NCBI GenBank assembly: GCA_017510875.1
Contig: JAFWLX010000011.1
Coordinates: forward strand, 1-5,529
Length of the DNA stretch: 5,529 bases
Origin: Atopobiaceae bacterium
GTDB taxonomy: Bacteria; Actinomycetota; Coriobacteriia; Coriobacteriales; Atopobiaceae
Reading direction: 5' to 3'
The position numbers and the translations under genes were made by a program. The notes under the pieces are model-generated. The model made no database searches and was not told the DNA's origin. It worked only from the letters and a program-made list of their open reading frames with translations. Each line of letters opens with the position of its first letter. The first letter of the stretch is position 1. This document shows positions 4,154 through 5,529 of the stretch, piece by piece.

Positions 4154-5437
4154 TTACACCAAATCGCGGAAGTGGAAGCTTGCCTTACCGGTTGCGTAAT
4201 CGCCCACAATCTGGCCTGAACCATAGAGCTTGTACTTGTACGTGACCAAGCCCTCAAGGCCAACGGGGCCGCGTGCGTGCAGCTTGCTGGTTGAGATGCC
4301 CACCTCGGCACCCAGACCATAGCGGAAGCCATCGGCAAAACGTGTAGAGCAGTTTTGGTACACGCCCGCAGAGTCCACCAGCCGCATGAAACGCTCGGCG
4401 GTAGCAGGGTCATTTGTCATGATGGCGTCGGTATGATGCGAGCCATGGCGATTGATGTGCTCTATGGCCTCGTCCACGCCGTCAACCAGCTTGATGGAAA
4501 CGATGAGGGCGAGGTATTCGGTGTCCCAGTCCTCGTCAGTCGCAGGCTTTACGTTTACGATTGCGCAGGTCTCGGCATCGCCGCGAACCTCCACGCCCTC
4601 GGCCTCCAACGCCGCAACGGCAGCAGGCAAAAATGCGGGAGCAATGGCACGGTCCACCAGCAGCGTCTCAACAGCATTGCACGCGGCTGTGTATTGAATC
4701 TTGGCATCTACGCACACGCGCACGGCAAGGTCCACGTCAGCTGCCTTGTCAACGTAGATATGGCAGATGCCGTCGGCATGGCCCATCACGGGAATCTTGG
4801 TGTTCTCCATGATGTAGCGCACAAAGGCGTTTGAACCGCGCGGAATAAGCAGGTCAACAAGGCCGTAGCAGCCCAGCAGCTCGCTGATCTCCTCACGAGC
4901 CTCGGCCTGGAACAGGCAGGCATCGGGAAGGCCGGCTTCGGTAGCCGCTGCATAGATGACATCGAAGAGCGCCTTGTTGGTGCGCATGGTCTCGCTGCCG
5001 CCCTTGAGGATGGCACAGTTGCCACTCTTAAGGCACAAGGTCGAAATCTGCACGAGGGCGTCGGGGCGTGCCTCAAAGATCACGCCAATCACGCCAATGG
5101 GCACGCTCACGCGCTCGAGGACAAGGCCCTCGTCCAGCTCGCGACGCAAGAGCACGCGGTCAACGGGGTCGGGCAGGCCCACCAGCCCGTCAATGCCCGC
5201 GCACACATCGGCAAGCTTGTGCTCGTTAAAGAGCAGGCGCTTGACCACAGCAGGTGCCACGCCGTCGCGCTCGGCAGCCTCAAGATCTTGGGCGTTGGCG
5301 GCAAAGATCTCGTCTTGGTTGGCAAGCAGCGCATCTTTGATGCGCAGGAGTGCGTTGTTACGCACCTCAACGGGTGTGGCCGCCATTACGGGACTCTCGA
5401 GCTTCATGCGAGCGGCAACTTCTGCTATCTGACTCAT
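4154..5437 (-). CDS. proA: Gamma-glutamyl phosphate reductase (glutamate-5-semialdehyde dehydrogenase)
   Basis: Catalyses the second step of proline synthesis from glutamate: NADPH-dependent reduction of gamma-glutamyl phosphate to glutamate-5-semialdehyde, which cyclises to pyrroline-5-carboxylate. The 427 residues match the family length (about 415-430) and cover it end to end. Visible ProA signatures are FEARPDALVQ (121-130), LKSGNCAILKGGSE (136-149), LIPRGSNAFVRYI (197-209), the catalytic cysteine in CNAVETLLV (Cys253), HGSHHTDAI (331-339) and the C-terminal GLGAEVGISTSKLHARGPVGL region (374-394). The start is set by GAGGA six bases before the ATG; the same frame is open upstream to the window edge, but that stretch lacks ProA-like sequence. 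The partner gene proB (glutamate 5-kinase) often lies directly upstream, which would be outside this window. It is followed by the 4087-4142 hairpin. Function is secure. Confidence 0.97.
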   Translation of the reverse strand: MSQIAEVAARMKLESPVMAATPVEVRNNALLRIKDALLANQDEIFAANAQDLEAAERDGVAPAVVKRLLFNEHKLADVCAGIDGLVGLPDPVDRVLLRRELDEGLVLERVSVPIGVIGVIFEARPDALVQISTLCLKSGNCAILKGGSETMRTNKALFDVIYAAATEAGLPDACLFQAEAREEISELLGCYGLVDLLIPRGSNAFVRYIMENTKIPVMGHADGICHIYVDKAADVDLAVRVCVDAKIQYTAACNAVETLLVDRAIAPAFLPAAVAALEAEGVEVRGDAETCAIVNVKPATDEDWDTEYLALIVSIKLVDGVDEAIEHINRHGSHHTDAIMTNDPATAERFMRLVDSAGVYQNCSTRFADGFRYGLGAEVGISTSKLHARGPVGLEGLVTYKYKLYGSGQIVGDYATGKASFHFRDLV

Positions 5438-5443
5438 GGGTCT

Positions 5444-5448
5444 TCCTC
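5444..5448 (-). promoter_or_regulatory. Ribosome binding site deciding the proA start
   Basis: GAGGA on the minus strand, six bases before the ATG at 5437, selects MSQIAEV as the N-terminus over upstream in-frame starts such as the GTG at 5497 and the ATG at 5467. Confidence 0.75.
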
Positions 5449-5529
5449 TCGTTAGGTGTGGTGTCATGGTAGCGCAGGAGCTTGCGAACGCGCGCACTTG
5501 CCACGAAGACGCAACAACACGGCTAGTGA

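Noticed and set aside
5464..5529. Minus-strand frame open from the window edge to a TGA, as a possible C-terminus of an upstream gene such as proB
   Set aside because: The 21 residues do not resemble the end of ProB or any protein I recognise, and the sequence is too short to decide.

Overview
The window is a gene-dense chromosomal segment of fairly high GC, with four genes on the minus strand and one small gene on the plus strand. Protein features and gene layout suggest an actinobacterium, most likely class Coriobacteriia (the Collinsella/Olsenella/Atopobium group). That assignment rests on recognition of protein families and of hairpins without U-tracts, not on a database search.

Right to left along the minus strand: proA (4154-5437), gamma-glutamyl phosphate reductase of proline synthesis, ends just before a very large hairpin (4087-4142). 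A 58-residue zinc-ribbon protein (3867-4043, plus strand) converges on proA across that hairpin. It is divergent from a TatA-like protein (3330-3653) that carries an unusual C-terminal zinc ribbon. The 213-bp divergent region holds a perfect TATAAT box for tatA, with a 28-bp near-palindrome where the -35 box should be, so it looks like a regulated promoter. After tatA come greA (2814-3281, transcript cleavage factor) and, 222 bp further on, an enlarged lysS (75-2591). The tatA-greA gap is 48 bp, so those two are probably co-transcribed. The greA-lysS gap holds three hairpins and no clear promoter, so readthrough into lysS is possible but unproven.

The most notable gene is lysS. It encodes a complete class II lysyl-tRNA synthetase, then an intact HD-family phosphohydrolase domain, then a C-terminal OB-fold tRNA-binding domain of the kind normally found on methionyl-tRNA synthetase, all in one 838-residue chain. 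The second is the TatA-zinc ribbon fusion, divergent from another zinc-ribbon protein across the candidate operator.

Every gene end in the window except that of tatA is followed by strong hairpins with no U-run. In two of the largest, the apparent mismatches become G-U pairs only in minus-strand RNA, which suggests they act in the transcripts of proA and greA. No tRNA, rRNA, CRISPR array, insertion sequence or attachment site was seen. No intergenic gap exceeds 300 bases.
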